DNA of 64,000 bases, taken from Arthrobacter ipis. GTDB taxonomy: Bacteria > Actinomycetota > Actinomycetes > Actinomycetales > Micrococcaceae. Below the pieces are notes generated by a model that saw only the letters and a program-made list of their open reading frames with translations, was not told where the DNA came from and did not search any database. The DNA lies in contig NZ_JAAOXD010000004.1 of assembly GCF_014694315.1 (NCBI RefSeq), forward strand, positions 1-64,000, in the 5' to 3' direction. Numbering within the stretch: the first letter of the stretch is position 1; each line of letters begins with the position of its first letter. A program made the position numbers and the translations under genes. Positions 9,767 to 18,000 of the stretch are shown here, piece after piece.

Positions 9767-10435
9767 GTGAGCGGATATTTGCTGGCGCTTAGGCAGCTTA
9801 CTGATTCCTCGCTTCCTACTGGGGCTTTTGCTCATTCGTTGGGGTTTGAGACCTACATCGAGCGGGGGGTCGTTCATGATGAGGAGTCTTTTGGGGTGTG
9901 GCTGGCTGCTTTTCTGGGGCAGCAGCTGACTTATTCCGATGCCTTGGCTATCCGGTTTTTGTATGAGGGTGTTCCTGTCCTTGAGCTGGATGAGTTGCTT
10001 TCCGCGCAGCTTTTGCCGCGGCAGGTGCGGGAGGCCAGCGTCAAGATGGGCGGGCGGTTGATCGAAATCGGCACCGAAGTGTTTCCCTCGCCTGAATTAT
10101 CGGCGTACCGGGCGCTGGTGAGCGGGGGTCGGGCCGCCGGCCATCAGCCGCTGGCGTTCGGCGTCGTCGCCCGTTCCCTGGGGGTTCCCCGGGCGGAGGC
10201 GACGGCCGCCTACCTTTTCGCCGCCGTCACCTCCCTGACGCAGAACGCAGTCAGGGCCATCCCGCTCGGGCAGAACGCCGGCCAGCGGGTGCTGCGGAAC
10301 GCGCACGACGCCGTTGCTGCCGCCGTCGAGCGGGCCGCCCGCCTCACGCTGGGCGACTTCGGGGCGGTCAGCCCCGGACTGGAGATTTCGCAGATGAGGC
10401 ATGAGCGCCAGCGTGCCCGCATGTTCATGAGCTAA
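9767..10435 (+). CDS. ureF: Urease accessory protein UreF
   Basis: UreF forms the UreD-UreF-UreG activation complex. The protein, 222 residues from the chosen start, has the family N-terminus [28 protein letters not shown] and the C-terminal [19 protein letters not shown] at 9767 was chosen because the family signature begins at once; the upstream open frame (from 9629) lies inside the palindromic repeat. No strong ribosome-binding site is seen. The first 300 bases use more T-ending codons than neighbouring genes, a small compositional oddity. Confidence 0.92.
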   Translation: MSGYLLALRQLTDSSLPTGAFAHSLGFETYIERGVVHDEESFGVWLAAFLGQQLTYSDALAIRFLYEGVPVLELDELLSAQLLPRQVREASVKMGGRLIEIGTEVFPSPELSAYRALVSGGRAAGHQPLAFGVVARSLGVPRAEATAAYLFAAVTSLTQNAVRAIPLGQNAGQRVLRNAHDAVAAAVERAARLTLGDFGAVSPGLEISQMRHERQRARMFMS

Positions 10436-10463
10436 CCGTGCTTTTGAATCAAAGGAGGACAGC

Positions 10464-11081
10464 ATGACTGAACCCATCAAGATCGGCATCGGCGGCCCCG
10501 TCGGCGCCGGAAAGACCCAGCTCGTGGAACGGCTCACGCGCCACATGAGCGCAGAGATCTCCATGGCCGCCATCACCAACGACATCTACACGATCGAGGA
10601 CGCGAAGATCCTGGCAGCCAACGGGATCCTGCCCGAGGACCGCATCATCGGCGTCGAAACCGGCGGCTGCCCGCACACCGCCATCCGCGAAGACACGTCC
10701 ATGAACTCCGCCGCCATCGAGGAGCTGAAGCAGCGGCACCCCGACCTGCAGGTCATCTTCGTGGAGTCCGGCGGCGACAACCTCTCCGCCACCTTCAGCC
10801 CCGAGCTGGTGGACTTCTCGATCTATATCATCGACGTTGCGCAGGGAGAGAAGATCCCCCGGAAGGCCGGCCAGGGCATGATCAAGTCCGACCTCTTCAT
10901 CATCAACAAGACAGACCTCGCCCCGCACGTCGGTGCAGACCTCGCGGTCATGGAACGCGACTCCAAGGAATTCCGCGGCGAGCGGCCGTTCTGCTTCACG
11001 AACCTCAAAACGGACGAAGGCCTGGAGCACGTCATCGAATGGATCCGGCACGATGTCCTGATGCTCGACTTGGCGTCATGA
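10464..11081 (+). CDS. ureG: Urease accessory GTPase UreG
   Basis: SIMIBI-class GTPase that powers nickel insertion. P-loop [15 protein letters not shown] at residues 8-22, [17 protein letters not shown] with the metal-binding CPH motif near 70, and [13 protein letters not shown] (the NKxD guanine motif) near 147 are all present. AAAGGAGGAC precedes the ATG. At 205 residues the protein is full length. The stop overlaps the possible ureD start (ATGA). Confidence 0.97.
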   Translation: MTEPIKIGIGGPVGAGKTQLVERLTRHMSAEISMAAITNDIYTIEDAKILAANGILPEDRIIGVETGGCPHTAIREDTSMNSAAIEELKQRHPDLQVIFVESGGDNLSATFSPELVDFSIYIIDVAQGEKIPRKAGQGMIKSDLFIINKTDLAPHVGADLAVMERDSKEFRGERPFCFTNLKTDEGLEHVIEWIRHDVLMLDLAS

Positions 11082-12169
11082 GCACGACGGAAGGTCCGCT
11101 GGTCGAGCTTGTCGAGACCGAGGGGCCGGGATTTCGACAAGCTCAATCACCGGAGCGGGCACCTCAACGTGACTTAACCGCTGAGGCGGCGAGGCCGGAT
11201 TTTGGGGCCACGGCCTGGTGGGCCTCGCGGGGGGACCACGGCCGTGAGGGCCCCGGATCGAGCTTGCGAGAGCCGGGAACGGCCGGGGACGGGCACGGCC
11301 CCAAACCCGGCGAAGCCGCCGGACGCGCCCCGGCACCGATGGGGGAGCTCGCCCTGGTCATCAGCGAACATGGAGGGCGTTCCTTTGCGTCGCACCAATT
11401 CCATCGGGGTGCCCTTCGCGTGCTCCGACCTCACTACTTGGATGACTCCGGCCAGGTTTGCTACGTCGTCGTCAATCCCGGCGGGGCGTACTTGGGGGCC
11501 GATCTCTACGTTCTTGACGTGGAGGTGGGGGACGGGGCCGACCTGCTGCTCACTACGCAGTCGGCGACGAAGATCTACCGGACCCCGGAATCGTTTGCCG
11601 AGCAGCGCATGACCGTCCGGCTGCGGGAAGGGTCGCGGCTGGAGCTGGCGCCGGACCAGGTCATCGCCTACCGGGAGGCCAGCTACCGGCAGAACACCCA
11701 CATCACGGTCCGGCCTACGTCGAGCCTGGTGATGGCCGAGGTGATCACGCCGGGCTGGTCACCGGACGGGGCCTCATTCCGGTACGAGGAGCTGCGGCTC
11801 CGGAACGAGATCCACGTGCAGACGGACGGGGGCACCCGGCTGCTCGCCCTGGACAACCTGCTGATCCGCCCGCCCCTCGACGACGTCACCGGCACGGGCT
11901 TCATGGAGGGTTACAGCCACCTGGGTTCACTGGTGGTGGCGGACGCGCGGGTGGACCAGGCGCTCGCCGACGAACTGCACCAGCTGGCGGAAAAGATCGA
12001 CGCCTACACAGGGATCTCGCTCAGTGCCACAATGGACGGCATCACGGCACTGGTGCTCCGGTCCCTGTCGAACAGCACCGAAAAACTCAATACGCTACTG
12101 GGTGGCTGCAGTGGCCTTCTCCGTCAACGCTGGTACGGCCAGGCGCCCCTGAACCTGAGGAAGTACTGA
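11078..12169 (+). CDS. ureD: Urease accessory protein UreD (repeat-extended N-terminus)
   Basis: UreD scaffolds apo-urease during nickel loading. The family domain begins at about 11339 ([16 protein letters not shown]) and continues through [24 protein letters not shown] and [23 protein letters not shown] to the C-terminus. From the coupled ATG at 11078 to 11338 the frame is open but translates two interspersed repeats (see 11100-11153 and 11185-11320) and has no family similarity. Either the repeats are translated as an 87-residue extension, or the true start is ATG 11339. Neither start has a good ribosome-binding site. The next gene overlaps by one base. Confidence 0.88.
   Translation: MSTTEGPLVELVETEGPGFRQAQSPERAPQRDLTAEAARPDFGATAWWASRGDHGREGPGSSLREPGTAGDGHGPKPGEAAGRAPAPMGELALVISEHGGRSFASHQFHRGALRVLRPHYLDDSGQVCYVVVNPGGAYLGADLYVLDVEVGDGADLLLTTQSATKIYRTPESFAEQRMTVRLREGSRLELAPDQVIAYREASYRQNTHITVRPTSSLVMAEVITPGWSPDGASFRYEELRLRNEIHVQTDGGTRLLALDNLLIRPPLDDVTGTGFMEGYSHLGSLVVADARVDQALADELHQLAEKIDAYTGISLSATMDGITALVLRSLSNSTEKLNTLLGGCSGLLRQRWYGQAPLNLRKY
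11100..11153. repeat. REP-like element with GAGCTTGTCGA inverted arms
   Basis: GAGCTTGTCGA (11105-11115) and TCGACAAGCTC (11134-11144) form 11-bp inverted arms around a GC-rich spacer. This arm sequence is a common intergenic repeat in Arthrobacter-like genomes (recalled, not checked). Here it sits inside the 5' end of the ureD frame. Confidence 0.75.
11185..11320. repeat. 136-bp interspersed palindromic element, copy B (5' of ureD)
   Basis: The segment is bounded by CCGGATTTTGGGGCC and GGCCCCAAACCCGG and carries the core GAGCTTGCGAGAGCCGGGAA. It aligns over its whole length with the reverse complement of copy A in the ureE-ureF gap, with scattered substitutions. It is in frame within ureD, adding about 45 codons. 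Confidence 0.8.
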
Positions 12170-13224
12170 TGACTACCTTGACCCAGTTCGCCGCCATGTA
12201 CCGCGAGCGGGAGCAGTTGCCGCTCCGGACGCGCCTGCTGGCCACCTTTTCCGCGGTTGGCATCCTGCACCTTGCCGCCGTCGTTCTTCTGGTCGCCGGT
12301 ACCGCCGCGTCGGGGCAGCCGCTGGCGTTCGGACTGGTGCTTACGGCGTACCTGGCCGGTATCAAGCACAGCTACGACTGGGACCACATTGCCGCGATCG
12401 ACAACTCCACCCGGAAGTTCGTGGCGCAGCGGCAGGATCCCACGAGTGTGGGATTCGCCTTCAGCCTGGGGCACAGTTCGGTGGTGATCCTGGCGGGTGC
12501 CCTGGTGGTCTCCGGGGTGTCGCTGGTGGGCAGGTTCATGACCGAGGGCAGCACCGGGAACCTGATCCTTGGGCTGATTGGCAGCGGGGTATCCGGCTTG
12601 TTCCTGCTGGCCATGGGACTGTTCAACGGGTCTGCGTTTCTCGGTGCCGCCCGGCACTACCGCAGGGTCCGCGGCGGCGGAACGGTGCAGCCGGAGGATC
12701 TGGAAGCCAAGGGCTTTGTGGCCCGCCTTCTGGCCCGGCCGCTGTCAAAGGTGCGGCGGCCCAGGAACGTGTATGTGATCGGCTTCCTGTTCGGTCTCGG
12801 TTTTGATACCGCCACCACCATTGGGCTCCTGGTGATGACGACGGCGGCCTCCTTGGCGGGCGTTTCGCCCGTCGCGCTTCTGGCGCTTCCGCTCGCGTTC
12901 ACCGCCGCCATGACCCTGTGCGACACCACCAACGGCGTTGCCATGATGCGGATGTACAAGTCGGCCATCCACGATCCCCTGCGCAAACTTGGGTTCAACG
13001 CGGTCATCACCGGGCTCTCGGCCCTCTCCGCGCTTTTCGTTGCCGTGATAACCCTCTTCGGTTTCTGCAACGCGGCGTTCGGGCTGAAAGACCCGCTCAC
13101 CGCCTGGCTGGGCGCCATCGATCCGGGCGATGCCGGGCTGCTGCTGGTGGCTGCATTCCTGGCGCTGTGGGGTGCGGCGTCGTTGCTTGGGCGCCGGCGG
13201 GCTGATTCCCAGGCCCGCGCCTAG
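12169..13224 (+). CDS. NiCoT-family nickel/cobalt permease
   Basis: High-affinity nickel importer with about eight hydrophobic segments over 351 residues. The NiCoT signature in the second membrane segment is present as IKHSYDWDHIAAIDN (HX4DH type, about residues 65-80), and FLFGLGFDTATTIGLL and CDTTNGVAMMRMYK are further family motifs. The start overlaps the ureD stop by one base. Its place at the end of the urease operon indicates nickel as the physiological substrate. Confidence 0.93.
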   Translation: MTTLTQFAAMYREREQLPLRTRLLATFSAVGILHLAAVVLLVAGTAASGQPLAFGLVLTAYLAGIKHSYDWDHIAAIDNSTRKFVAQRQDPTSVGFAFSLGHSSVVILAGALVVSGVSLVGRFMTEGSTGNLILGLIGSGVSGLFLLAMGLFNGSAFLGAARHYRRVRGGGTVQPEDLEAKGFVARLLARPLSKVRRPRNVYVIGFLFGLGFDTATTIGLLVMTTAASLAGVSPVALLALPLAFTAAMTLCDTTNGVAMMRMYKSAIHDPLRKLGFNAVITGLSALSALFVAVITLFGFCNAAFGLKDPLTAWLGAIDPGDAGLLLVAAFLALWGAASLLGRRRADSQARA

Positions 13225-13263
13225 CCGCGCGAGTCTCGCCTAGTTGCCAGCTTCGCCCGCTGT

Positions 13264-13611
13264 TTGAACCCAATGCCTACGGTGAATCGGTGGCGCCGTT
13301 CTGGCCCCGGCCCGAGGAGTATGCCAGGCCGTTCGGTATTTCGCCGGCGCGGTATACAGCCGATAATTCCCGGGCAGGCCCTCACGGCCCGTCGGGCGCT
13401 CGAAGGCTACACCTCGCACGCCGCCCGGGCCGCAGGGGTGTGGGACATCTCCGGCTCCATCACCGTGGGCAAGCGCGCAGACTTCACCGTGTTCGACGTG
13501 GATCCGCTGGCGGCTGCTCCCGATGACCTTGCTGCTGCCCGGGTCCTGGCCACTTTCGTCGACGGGCAGGCCCAGCACTCCGCGGCTAGGCGTACGTCGC
13601 AGCTGTCCTAG
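13264..13611 (+). pseudogene. Amidohydrolase C-terminal fragment (remnant)
   Basis: The stretch ALTARRALEGYTSHAARAAGVW to GSITVGKRADFTVFDVDPLA is the C-terminus of a YtcJ-type amidohydrolase (family 3). No start, metal-binding N-terminus or ribosome-binding site is present. Just upstream, in another frame, lies a separate protein-like string (LFEPNAYGESVAPFWPRPEE) that may be a second remnant or a frameshifted part. The region is best read as decayed sequence between two operons. Confidence 0.7.
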
Positions 13612-13621
13612 CCGCGATCTT

Positions 13622-14638
13622 TCAGGCGACCGCGGCGGCCCCCACATCCTCGGGCGTCGCCGCGTCCTCCGGCAGGTCCGCGAGAAGCTCGGCCGCCGTG
13701 GGCGGGTTGGCTCCAGGGCGGCGCACGGTGATCGCGGCGGCCTTCGAGGCCGTGCGTCCCAGTGTTTCCAGCACGGCCGGTGCCAGGCCGTCCGCTCCGC
13801 GTGCCAGCAATCCGTAGATCAGCGCCGCCATGTACGAATCCCCGGCGCCGATGGTGTCAGCCACCGCAGACCGGACGGCCGGCACCACCAGCTGCATTTC
13901 CGGAGTGGCAAGCAGCGACCCCTCGGAACCGCGGGTGACCACCGAGAGCCCCGCACCCAGCTGGAGGATCCGCGCCGCGGTGTCCTCCAGTTGCAGGCCT
14001 GGATACAGCCAGCGGGCATCCTCGTCGCTCAGCTTGACCACGTCAGTGAGCGGGACCAGCTCCTCGAAGATGGTCCGGGCCTCAGCCTGGCTGCCGAGGA
14101 GTGCCGGACGGATGTTGGGGTCGTAGGTGACCACGCATTCGCGGTGCGACTGCTCCAGGAGGGTCCTGACTGCAGCTGCGCCCGGAGCCAGGAAGGTGGC
14201 GATCGAGCCGGTGTGGAGCACCCTGGGAAGGGATGCAGGGGCCACCGGCGGCAGTTCCCAGCGGATGTCGAAGTCGTAGGTGGCGGAGCCGTCGGCGGCC
14301 AGCGTTGCGGTGGCCGACGCCGTCTTACCCGGTGTCCTCGAACCGGGCAGGAGCACGACGCCGGCGCGCCCAAGGTGTGCTTCGATGGCCCGGCCGCGGT
14401 CGTCGTCGCCGATGGAGGTGAGGAGCGCGGTCCGGATGCTGAGCAGGCCCAGCCCGTAGGCCACGTTCGACGGCGATCCGCCGGGGTGCTCTACGGTTCC
14501 GCCTGCGGACGCAACGACGTCCACCAGCGCTTCGCCGATGACGATGACTTCCGGGGCCGCCGCGCGGGCACCCGGGCTGGCAGATCCTGCCTTGGCAGTT
14601 CCGGGGTTGGCGGTGCCGGGGGTGGAGGTTGGGATCAC
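13622..14638 (-). CDS. PfkB-family sugar kinase (probable fructokinase)
   Basis: Ribokinase-fold kinase; the fructose ABC locus and GH32 enzyme nearby suggest fructokinase. Seen: EVIVIGEALVDVVAS near the N-terminus, GGSPSNVAYGLGLL (PfkB signature 1 region), and ADTIGAGDSYMAALIYG with the anion hole and catalytic Asp (signature 2). GTG at 14638 was preferred because GAAAGG lies 7 bases upstream. The ATG at 14653 would place a strong hairpin 4 bases from the start and leave no ribosome-binding site. The first 30 residues (TPGTANPGTAKAGSASPG) are low-complexity. It is the last gene of the transporter operon or its own unit. Confidence 0.87.
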   Translation of the reverse strand: MIPTSTPGTANPGTAKAGSASPGARAAAPEVIVIGEALVDVVASAGGTVEHPGGSPSNVAYGLGLLSIRTALLTSIGDDDRGRAIEAHLGRAGVVLLPGSRTPGKTASATATLAADGSATYDFDIRWELPPVAPASLPRVLHTGSIATFLAPGAAAVRTLLEQSHRECVVTYDPNIRPALLGSQAEARTIFEELVPLTDVVKLSDEDARWLYPGLQLEDTAARILQLGAGLSVVTRGSEGSLLATPEMQLVVPAVRSAVADTIGAGDSYMAALIYGLLARGADGLAPAVLETLGRTASKAAAITVRRPGANPPTAAELLADLPEDAATPEDVGAAAVA

Positions 14639-14657
14639 GGTAGGGCCTTTCATGGAG

Positions 14658-14690
14658 CCGTCCGCGGGCCGGCTTCGCGGCCCGCGGACG
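14658..14690. promoter_or_regulatory. 13-bp perfect hairpin upstream of the PfkB kinase
   Basis: CCGTCCGCGGGCC (14658-14670) pairs with GGCCCGCGGACGG (14678-14690). It lies in the 136-bp gap between the ATPase and kinase genes. It may attenuate or process the polycistronic transcript; no T-run is seen, so it is not a standard terminator. Confidence 0.55.
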
Positions 14691-14774
14691 GAGGTTGGTG
14701 CTCGGTTGTGGTGCTGCTTTGGTGGAGCTGGTTGGGCCCGGTTCTGGTGCCGGGTTCTGGACACAGCCGCCCGG

Positions 14775-15569
14775 TCAGGCCGTGGCGGCGCCGGTCATGA
14801 TCGCTACGGCGTCGGTCATGCTGTGCGACTGCGGCGTGATGGTGGCCGCGCACTTTCCGAGCCGTTGGATGTGGATCCGGTCCGCCACGTCAAACACGTG
14901 CGGCATGTTGTGGCTGATCAGGATCACCGGCAGGCCCCTGTCCCGGAGGTCGCGGACCAGCTGCAGGACCTGGTTCGATTCCCGGACGCCGAGGGCTGCC
15001 GTCGGCTCATCGAGGACGACCACCTTGGAGCCGAACGCCGCGGCGCGGGCCACGGCCACGGCCTGGCGCTGGCCGCCGGACAAGTTCTCCACCGGCACCG
15101 TCACGTCCTGGAGCGTCGAGATGCCCAGCCGGGTCAGTTCCTCCTTGGCCTTGCGGCGCATGCCCTTGGTGTCCAGCACGCGGAAGATCTTTCCCAGCGG
15201 TCCGGGAACGCGCTCTTCACGGCCCAGGAACAAGTTGGAGGCGACGTCGAGCGCCGGCGAGACCGCAAGGTTCTGATAAACGGTTTCAATGCCGTGGACG
15301 CGGGCATCCTGCGGGCGCTTGAAGTGCACGGTCTGCCCGGACACCTTCAGCTCGCCGGAGTCCGGGACCTCGGCGCCGGTGAGGCACTTGATGAGCGTGG
15401 ATTTTCCGGCACCGTTGTCGCCGATGATCGCCAGAACTTCACCCGGGTACAGGTCAAGGCTGACGCCGTCCAGGCCGACAACCCGGCCGAAGGTCTTGAC
15501 GAGGTTCCTGGCTTGCAGGATGGGCTGGCGGACCTCGGTCTTGGCCGGCTGGAATTCTGTGGCGGTCAT
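14775..15569 (-). CDS. Sugar ABC transporter ATP-binding protein (FrcA-type)
   Basis: ATPase of a CUT2-family importer with a single nucleotide-binding domain, as in fructose FrcA (264 residues). Walker A is GDNGAGKSTLIKCL, the signature LSGGQRQAVAVARA, and Walker B VVVLDEPTAALGV. The start at 15569 overlaps the permease stop (ATGA), so the two are translationally coupled. The single-domain size argues for FrcA-like instead of the double-domain RbsA/XylG type. The fructose assignment comes from context. Confidence 0.9.
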   Translation of the reverse strand: MTATEFQPAKTEVRQPILQARNLVKTFGRVVGLDGVSLDLYPGEVLAIIGDNGAGKSTLIKCLTGAEVPDSGELKVSGQTVHFKRPQDARVHGIETVYQNLAVSPALDVASNLFLGREERVPGPLGKIFRVLDTKGMRRKAKEELTRLGISTLQDVTVPVENLSGGQRQAVAVARAAAFGSKVVVLDEPTAALGVRESNQVLQLVRDLRDRGLPVILISHNMPHVFDVADRIHIQRLGKCAATITPQSHSMTDAVAIMTGAATA

Positions 15570-16612
15570 GACTTCACCTTTCGGATCCACTGGTCGATCG
15601 ACACAGCGAGGATGATGAGGACGCCCACGGCGAGGGTCTGGTAGAGCACATCGAGGCCCGCCAGCGAGAGGCCGTTGCGGAACACGCCGACGATCAGCGC
15701 GCCGAGGAGGGATCCCCAGATGGAGCCGCGGCCGCCGAAGAGGCTGGTCCCGCCAATCACGACGGCGGTGATGGAATCGAGGTTCAGGTCCACGCCGGCG
15801 TTGGGGCTGGCTGCGTTCGTGCGGCCAATCTGGATCCAGGCGCCGACGGCCAGCACGGCTCCGGCGGCGAGGTAAACGCTCATCAGGACGCGGTTCACGG
15901 GGATACCGGCCAGACGAGCGGCTTCCTTGTCATCGCCCACTGCGTAGACGTGCCGGCCCCAGGCGGTCTTTCCGAGGATGAACGCGACCGCGATGTAGAG
16001 CAGGAGCATCATGACCACGCCGGTGGAGATCCGCACGGGCCCAACCGGGAACGTGCTGCCCATCCATGTCAGCAGGCCGGGCATGCTGGAGCCGCGGACG
16101 GTCGAGCCGCCGGAGTAGAGAAGTGTCACGGCGATGAAGATGTTCAGGGTTCCGAGGGTGACGATGAACGGCGGGAGTTTGAACCTGGTGACCAGGAAAC
16201 CGTTCAGCGCTCCGGCTGCCAGACCCACGACGAGGCCAAGGAGGAGAGCGAGCGGAGCGGGCGTGCCGCTGCCAACGGCGAGTTGCGCCACCACCATGGA
16301 GGACAGGATCATGACAGCACCGACGGAGAGGTCAATTCCGGCGGTCAGGATGATGAGCGTCTGGGCGACGGCGAGCGTGCCCACAACCGAAACCTGCTGC
16401 GTGATCAGGGATAGGTTCTCGACCCGCAGGAACCTCTCATTGAGGAGCCCGAAGACCACCACAGCAACAAGCAGGACAATGGCCGGGCTTAGTGCTGGAT
16501 AGCGGTGGAGGATATTGCGGATTCGGCTGAGCGGGGTCTGACGGTCGAGGAATTCCTCGGCCGGGTCTGCATGCCCTGCTGCGGGCGGGCCTGCGGTTTG
16601 TTGCTGGGTCAT
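15566..16612 (-). CDS. Sugar ABC transporter permease (FrcC-type, CUT2)
   Basis: A 348-residue integral membrane permease of the BPD_transp_2 family, with about 9-10 hydrophobic segments. Typical CUT2 motifs are NERFLRVENL, ILTAGIDLSVGAVM, ALNGFLVTRFKLPPFIVTLG and ITAVVIGGTSLFGGRGSIWG. It lies between the binding protein and the ATPase in the usual order. The 160-bp gap to the binding-protein gene holds a strong hairpin. Confidence 0.9.
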   Translation of the reverse strand: MTQQQTAGPPAAGHADPAEEFLDRQTPLSRIRNILHRYPALSPAIVLLVAVVVFGLLNERFLRVENLSLITQQVSVVGTLAVAQTLIILTAGIDLSVGAVMILSSMVVAQLAVGSGTPAPLALLLGLVVGLAAGALNGFLVTRFKLPPFIVTLGTLNIFIAVTLLYSGGSTVRGSSMPGLLTWMGSTFPVGPVRISTGVVMMLLLYIAVAFILGKTAWGRHVYAVGDDKEAARLAGIPVNRVLMSVYLAAGAVLAVGAWIQIGRTNAASPNAGVDLNLDSITAVVIGGTSLFGGRGSIWGSLLGALIVGVFRNGLSLAGLDVLYQTLAVGVLIILAVSIDQWIRKVKS

Positions 16613-16713
16613 TGCTGCTCCTGAACTTCAAGGTCCTGCTGGGGGTGCTGGTTCGGCTGGTGCTGGGCTGGTGCTGCGGCTGCTGCTTCTGCCGGGGTAT
16701 CTCCTGCGGCCGC

Positions 16714-16757
16714 GCACCGCGGGAAGGTACTGCGTCTTCAGCACCTTCCCGCGGTGC
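16714..16757. promoter_or_regulatory. 15-bp perfect hairpin between binding-protein and permease genes
   Basis: GCACCGCGGGAAGGT (16714-16728) pairs perfectly with ACCTTCCCGCGGTGC (16743-16757); inner bases CTG/CAG extend the stem. In ABC sugar operons such hairpins often cause the binding protein to be made in excess by stabilising the upstream mRNA or terminating part of the transcripts. That role is inference from position. Confidence 0.7.
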
Positions 16758-16771
16758 GAGGTGCACGCTGG

Positions 16772-17890
16772 CTACTTGCCCCAGCAGACCTTGGCGGCCT
16801 CGGACGTTGTGATGCTCTTGACGCCGTCGACGGCCTTGTCCGTGACCAGCTCTACGCCGGTGTTGAAGAAGTCCAGTCCTGCTGAATTGGCTGGCTTCTG
16901 GCCGGTCTTGGCGAGGTCAACGATGGCCTTGACGCCGAGTTCCGCCATCTTGACCGGGTACTGCTGGGCGGTGGCACCAATGACGCCGGCCTTGACGTTG
17001 TTGACGCCGGAGCAGCCGCCATCCACGGAAACCACCAGGACGTCCTTTTCCTTGCCGGCGGCCTTGAGTGCCTCGAAGGCGCCTGCCGCGGCAGGTTCGT
17101 TTATGGTGTAGACAACATTGATGTTCGGGTTCTTGGCCAGGAGAGTCTCCATGGCGGTCCGGCCGCCATCCTCGGCGCCCTGGGTTGCCTGGCTGCCCAC
17201 GATCTCGTAGTCGCCGCCCTTGCCGCCGGTGTACTTGCCGGTCTTGGCCTCGTCACCGTTCTTCTTCTTGTCCGCGGTGTCGATGCCGAGGCCGCTGAGG
17301 AAGCCCTGGTCCCGGTTGTAGTCCACGGAGACGACCTTGTCGTCGAACAGGTCCAGCAGCGCGATGGTGGCCTTCTTTCCGCCAAGCTGCGCGGCGGTCC
17401 ACTTGCCGATCAATTCACCGGCGGCAAAGTTGTCCGTGGCGAAGGTGATGTCGGCGGCGTCAGCGGGGTCCGGCGGAGTGTCCAGGGCGATGACGAACAG
17501 GCCGGCGTCCTTGGCCTTCTTCAGTGCATCGACAACCGAAGGGCCGTTGGGCGTGATCAGGATGCCTTTGTCGCCCTTGGAAATTGCGTTTTCGATCGCC
17601 TGGATCTGCGTCTCTTCGTCGCCGTCGGCCTTACCGGCTGCGAGCTTCAGGTCCACGCCGTCGGCTTCGGCGGCCTTCTTTGCGCCGTCCTGCATGGAAA
17701 CGAAGAACGGGTTCGACGTGGTCTTCACGATGAGGGACACGCCGACCTTCTCGGCCGACGAGCTTCCGGCTGACGAGGTGCTCGGGGAACTCCCGCCGCA
17801 AGCGGTGAGGCTGAGCGTGCCGAGGGTCAGCACGGCACCGATGGCAAGCAGGCGGTGGGTGACTGTCCGCGGGGCTTTGGAACTCAACAT
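16772..17890 (-). CDS. Sugar ABC transporter substrate-binding lipoprotein (FrcB-type)
   Basis: Periplasmic-binding-protein type lipoprotein (peripla_BP_4), 372 residues. The N-terminus is a lipoprotein signal: basic MLSSKAPRTVTHRL, a hydrophobic stretch, lipobox LTAC followed by GGSSPSTSSAGSSS linker. The mature part shows VSLIVKTTSNPFFVSMQDGAKK, GILITPNGPSVVDALKKAKD and VVSVDGGCSGVNNVKAGVIGATAQQYPVKMAE, as in ribose/fructose binding proteins. ATG at 17890 has AGGAGA 5 bases upstream. It is first in the operon; an operator sits 34-47 bp before the start. Confidence 0.93.
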   Translation of the reverse strand: MLSSKAPRTVTHRLLAIGAVLTLGTLSLTACGGSSPSTSSAGSSSAEKVGVSLIVKTTSNPFFVSMQDGAKKAAEADGVDLKLAAGKADGDEETQIQAIENAISKGDKGILITPNGPSVVDALKKAKDAGLFVIALDTPPDPADAADITFATDNFAAGELIGKWTAAQLGGKKATIALLDLFDDKVVSVDYNRDQGFLSGLGIDTADKKKNGDEAKTGKYTGGKGGDYEIVGSQATQGAEDGGRTAMETLLAKNPNINVVYTINEPAAAGAFEALKAAGKEKDVLVVSVDGGCSGVNNVKAGVIGATAQQYPVKMAELGVKAIVDLAKTGQKPANSAGLDFFNTGVELVTDKAVDGVKSITTSEAAKVCWGK

Positions 17891-17923
17891 TGAATCTCCT
17901 GGTTTCGTGGCACTTCTGGTGCC

Positions 17924-17937
17924 TGACAACGATGTCA
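17924..17937. promoter_or_regulatory. LacI-type operator before the ABC operon
   Basis: TGACAACGATGTCA is a 14-bp palindrome with one central asymmetry. The same core recurs at 18002 and, as a perfect palindrome, at 22222 before the GH32 gene. The spacing to the binding-protein start fits a repressor site overlapping the promoter. Confidence 0.8.
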
Positions 17938-18000
17938 TGCATCATGTAATCAAGATCACAAGGTACAGTCAAGAGAAATTCGATGATGAAGGACCAAGGA

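Noticed and set aside
13240..13647. 135-codon minus frame over the amidohydrolase remnant
   Set aside because: Antisense to recognisable amidohydrolase sequence and without any motif.
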